A stretch of 15,314 nucleotides of DNA. Source: Sulfopaludibacter sp035551455. Its GTDB lineage: Bacteria > Acidobacteriota > Terriglobia > Bryobacterales > Bryobacteraceae. How positions within the stretch are numbered: position 1 is the first letter of the stretch; the number at the start of each line of letters is the position of its first letter. The notes below the pieces were generated by a model that saw only the letters and a program-made list of their open reading frames with translations, was not told the DNA's origin and ran no database searches. The stretch covers positions 1-15,314 of the forward strand of contig DASZMZ010000269.1 of the NCBI GenBank assembly GCA_035551455.1, read 5' to 3'. This document shows, piece after piece, positions 13,154-15,314 of the stretch. A program made the translations under genes and the position numbers.

Positions 13154-14413
13154 GTGGCCCAGAAGCGGCAATTTCATCTGAGTGCGTCTTTTTGGGAAGC
13201 CACCCGCATCGCGGTGGACTCCCTCCGCAAGAACAAACTGCGGAGTTTCCTGACTCTGCTCGGGATCATCCTCGCCACTACCACTCTGATTGCGGTGACG
13301 GCGCTGATTCATGGGATGGATGTGTACATTGCCGAGAAGGTCTCCAACATGGGGTCGGACGGCTTCCGGATTGTGCGCATGGCCTGGTTCGGTCCGTGGG
13401 ATCCGAAGAAGTTCTTCGAGATGGACAAGCGCAATCCCCAACTGAAGCCCGACGAATTCGACTTCCTGAAAAACAACGCCAAACTCATGAAGGAAGTCGG
13501 CATGATGGCCTCCCGTAACGGCCGTGTCACCTACAAGAGCAAGTCTCAGGAACAGGTGAACATTCAGGGGATTACCGACAATATTCTAGCCATCAATAAC
13601 GTGCAGATCGAGTCCGGCCGCGGGATCACCTATGAGGAAGTTCGCAGGCATGCCGCCGTGGTCTTTATCGGGAACGATGTTCGTGAGCAGTTGTTTCCCG
13701 GCGTCGATCCCATCGGCAAGTCGGTCTCCGTGGAGGGCAATCCCTACCAGGTGGTCGGCATGGCTAAGAAACTCGGCAGCGTTTTCGGCCAGTCGCAGGA
13801 CAACTTCATCATGATTCCGATCGAGAGCTACTTCAAGACGTACGGCTCCCGGAATGGACTCCGCCTTGTCGCCAAAGCCATCGACCAGGCCCACCTCAGC
13901 GAAGCCGAGGACGAAGCGCGCGTACTCATGCGCGCTTACCGCCACCTCATGCCCGGGCAGGACGACAACTTCAGCATTTTCGCTTCGGACACAATTGTCG
14001 GCCTCTGGGAATCGCTCACCAAGGCGATTGCGGGCATGGCCGTCGGCATCGTTTCGGTCTTCATGGTGGTGGGCGGAATCGTGATCATGAACATCATGCT
14101 GGCGGTGGTGACGGAGAGGACTCACGAGATTGGCATTCGCAAGTCGCTCGGCGCTCGCCGGCGCGACATCCTGAACCAGTACATGGTGGAATCGGCGGTG
14201 CTGGCGGGAACCGGGGGCTTGGCCGGTGTGATCCTGGCCTGGTGTCTCGCCGTGATCGTTCGCAGTTTCACTTCCGTGCCGATGGCACTGCCCTGGTCCA
14301 GCGTGTTCATCGGGGTGGGTCTGTCCGCCACGGTCGGCCTGTTCTTCGGAATCTACCCTGCACGACAGGCATCCAAACTGGATCCCATCGTAGCTCTGAG
14401 AGCGGATAAATAG
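13154..14413 (+). CDS. MacB/FtsX-type ABC transporter permease
   Basis: A 419-aa inner-membrane permease of the MacB family. TM1 is at about 30-52 (KLRSFLTLLGIILATTTLIAV). The periplasmic MacB core domain spans about 53-280 (QGITDNILAINNVQIESGRG, GVDPIGKSVSVEG, YQVVGMAKKLGSVFG). The FtsX domain with three helices follows: IAGMAVGIVSVFMVVGGIVIMNIM, the segment from ESAVLAGTGG to CLAVIV, and SVFIGVGLSATVGLFFGIYP. RTHEIGIRKSLGARRRDI is the conserved cytoplasmic coupling loop. The likely start is GTG 13154; an in-frame TAA at 13148 rules out a longer form and no Shine-Dalgarno is visible. It begins 3 nt after the RAYT stop and is followed 1 nt later by a second permease. No ATP-binding subunit is in the window. 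Such pairs export antibiotics, peptides or lipoproteins; the cargo is unknown. Confidence 0.88.
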   Translation: MAQKRQFHLSASFWEATRIAVDSLRKNKLRSFLTLLGIILATTTLIAVTALIHGMDVYIAEKVSNMGSDGFRIVRMAWFGPWDPKKFFEMDKRNPQLKPDEFDFLKNNAKLMKEVGMMASRNGRVTYKSKSQEQVNIQGITDNILAINNVQIESGRGITYEEVRRHAAVVFIGNDVREQLFPGVDPIGKSVSVEGNPYQVVGMAKKLGSVFGQSQDNFIMIPIESYFKTYGSRNGLRLVAKAIDQAHLSEAEDEARVLMRAYRHLMPGQDDNFSIFASDTIVGLWESLTKAIAGMAVGIVSVFMVVGGIVIMNIMLAVVTERTHEIGIRKSLGARRRDILNQYMVESAVLAGTGGLAGVILAWCLAVIVRSFTSVPMALPWSSVFIGVGLSATVGLFFGIYPARQASKLDPIVALRADK

Positions 14414-14414
14414 A

Positions 14415-15314
14415 ATGACCAAGCTAGCCTTCGTGAACGGCGTCAGTCTGGCATGGCAGACTATTCGCAATCATAAGTTGCGCGCGCTGCTGACGGTGTT
14501 GGGCGTGATCATCGGCACCGGCACCATCATCGGGGTGGCTGCGATTCTCACCGGCTTCGACGCCTCGGTGGCCAACGTGCTGCGCAGTTTCGGACCGAAC
14601 TCCATCATCGTCTTCAAGTTTCCGGTGGGGCCCCGCACTTCGAACCTCACCCCCGAAGAGCGGACCCGCAAGGACCTCACCTACCAGAACGCCCTGGAAA
14701 TCCGCGAGCGCTGCCGGTCCGTGGAAGATGTCTCTTCCATGTTGTTCCCGCACGGCGGTCCCTTCAACGTCCATTACAAGGGCAACGACATGTACGACGT
14801 GAACCTGATGGGTGTGGAAGAGGCCTATGCGCGCGGCGGACAGGTGGACCTTCATCTGGGCCGCTTCTTCACTGACGAAGAGGCGCGGAGGCGCCGCCCG
14901 GTGGCCGTGATCGGCGCCGATCTGGAAAAGGGACTCTTCGCCAACGTGGATCCCCTCGGCAAGAACATCAACGTGGATGGCCACGAATACGAAGTCATCG
15001 GCACCATGCTCAAGCCCGCGGCGTCGTTCTTCGGTGACACCGACAACCGTGTGCTGTTGCCCTACTTCACGCTCCAGCGGATGTATCCGAACTCGCGCGA
15101 AAACGCCATCGTAGTGACTGCCATGCAAGGCAAACTGCCGCAGGCCGTGGACGAAGTGCGCACGGTGTTGCGCATTGACCGCCACGTCCCCTACAACAAG
15201 CCGGACACGTTCGCCCTCTCCACGGCGGAACAGATGGTTTCCGATTTCCGCCAGATTACCGCCATGACATTTCTAGTGATGGCGGTGCTGAGCTCCATTG
15301 GTCTGTTGGTTGGG
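14415..15314 (+). CDS. Second MacB-type ABC permease, N-terminal part (cut by window end)
   Basis: The first 300 codons of a MacB-like permease, open to the window end. TM1 lies at about 21-46 (KLRALLTVLGVIIGTGTIIGVAAI). The periplasmic core domain follows (VANVLRSFGPNSIIVFKFPVG, then GRFFTDEEARRRRPVAVIGADLEKGLF, DPLGKNINVDGHEYEVIGTM). The next FtsX helix starts at about 282 (TAMTFLVMAVLSSIGLLVG). The ATG at 14415 follows the previous stop by one base, so the two permeases are translationally coupled and probably form a heterodimer. The C-terminal two helices and any ATPase gene lie beyond the window. Confidence 0.88.
   Translation, partial: MTKLAFVNGVSLAWQTIRNHKLRALLTVLGVIIGTGTIIGVAAILTGFDASVANVLRSFGPNSIIVFKFPVGPRTSNLTPEERTRKDLTYQNALEIRERCRSVEDVSSMLFPHGGPFNVHYKGNDMYDVNLMGVEEAYARGGQVDLHLGRFFTDEEARRRRPVAVIGADLEKGLFANVDPLGKNINVDGHEYEVIGTMLKPAASFFGDTDNRVLLPYFTLQRMYPNSRENAIVVTAMQGKLPQAVDEVRTVLRIDRHVPYNKPDTFALSTAEQMVSDFRQITAMTFLVMAVLSSIGLLVG

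Overview
The window is GC-rich, gene-dense bacterial DNA. It most resembles a soil Acidobacteriota of the Solibacteres/Bryobacterales type. This is inferred from the protein style: an M28 peptidase with Gly/Arg-rich inserts, a small exported 'KTYE...GGTKTKLEF' protein, an NDUFA9-like SDR, a GH109-type oxidoreductase fold, MacB-like permease pairs and a RAYT with GTAGGACAGGC-type hairpins. No rRNA, tRNA, CRISPR array or phage gene was seen.

Layout. (1) Positions 1-707, minus strand: the start of an SGNH/GDSL hydrolase (cut by the window edge), a REP-like hairpin, and a small exported protein. (2) 917-2566, plus: a secreted M28 zinc aminopeptidase, followed by a second REP-like hairpin. (3) 2567-3533: an unrecognised 201-aa protein bracketed by two copies of a CCTCNGCG-type 8-bp tandem repeat. 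(4) 5807-3534, minus: a compact three-gene operon of an exported YVTN beta-propeller, a stand-alone TonB C-terminal domain protein, and a family-2 O-methyltransferase. (5) 5837-12553, plus: a co-directional run of a galactokinase-family GHMP kinase, a frameshifted NDUFA9-like SDR, a sodium/solute symporter, a GH109 (alpha-N-acetylgalactosaminidase type) protein and an AbgB-like M20 amidohydrolase. The last three are tightly packed, with a 2-nt gap and then a 4-nt overlap. (6) 12551-13107: a frameshifted REP-associated tyrosine transposase (RAYT) framed by two hairpins that are inverted copies of each other. (7) 13154-15314, plus: two consecutive MacB/FtsX-type ABC permeases, the second cut by the window end.

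The most coherent functional story is region 5. A Tat-exported GH109 enzyme has all the residues I recall for NAD and GalNAc handling, an SSS symporter is encoded directly upstream, and a GHMP kinase carries a sugar-binding signature closer to GALK2/GalNAc kinase than to bacterial GalK. Together these suggest a GalNAc (or galactosamine-containing glycan) release-import-phosphorylation route. This is inference from motifs and gene order only. The second theme is a REP/RAYT system: a decayed transposase with its flanking palindromes, plus two further copies of the same palindrome near other genes. Two genes (SDR and RAYT) carry single-base frameshifts. These may be real decay or assembly errors.
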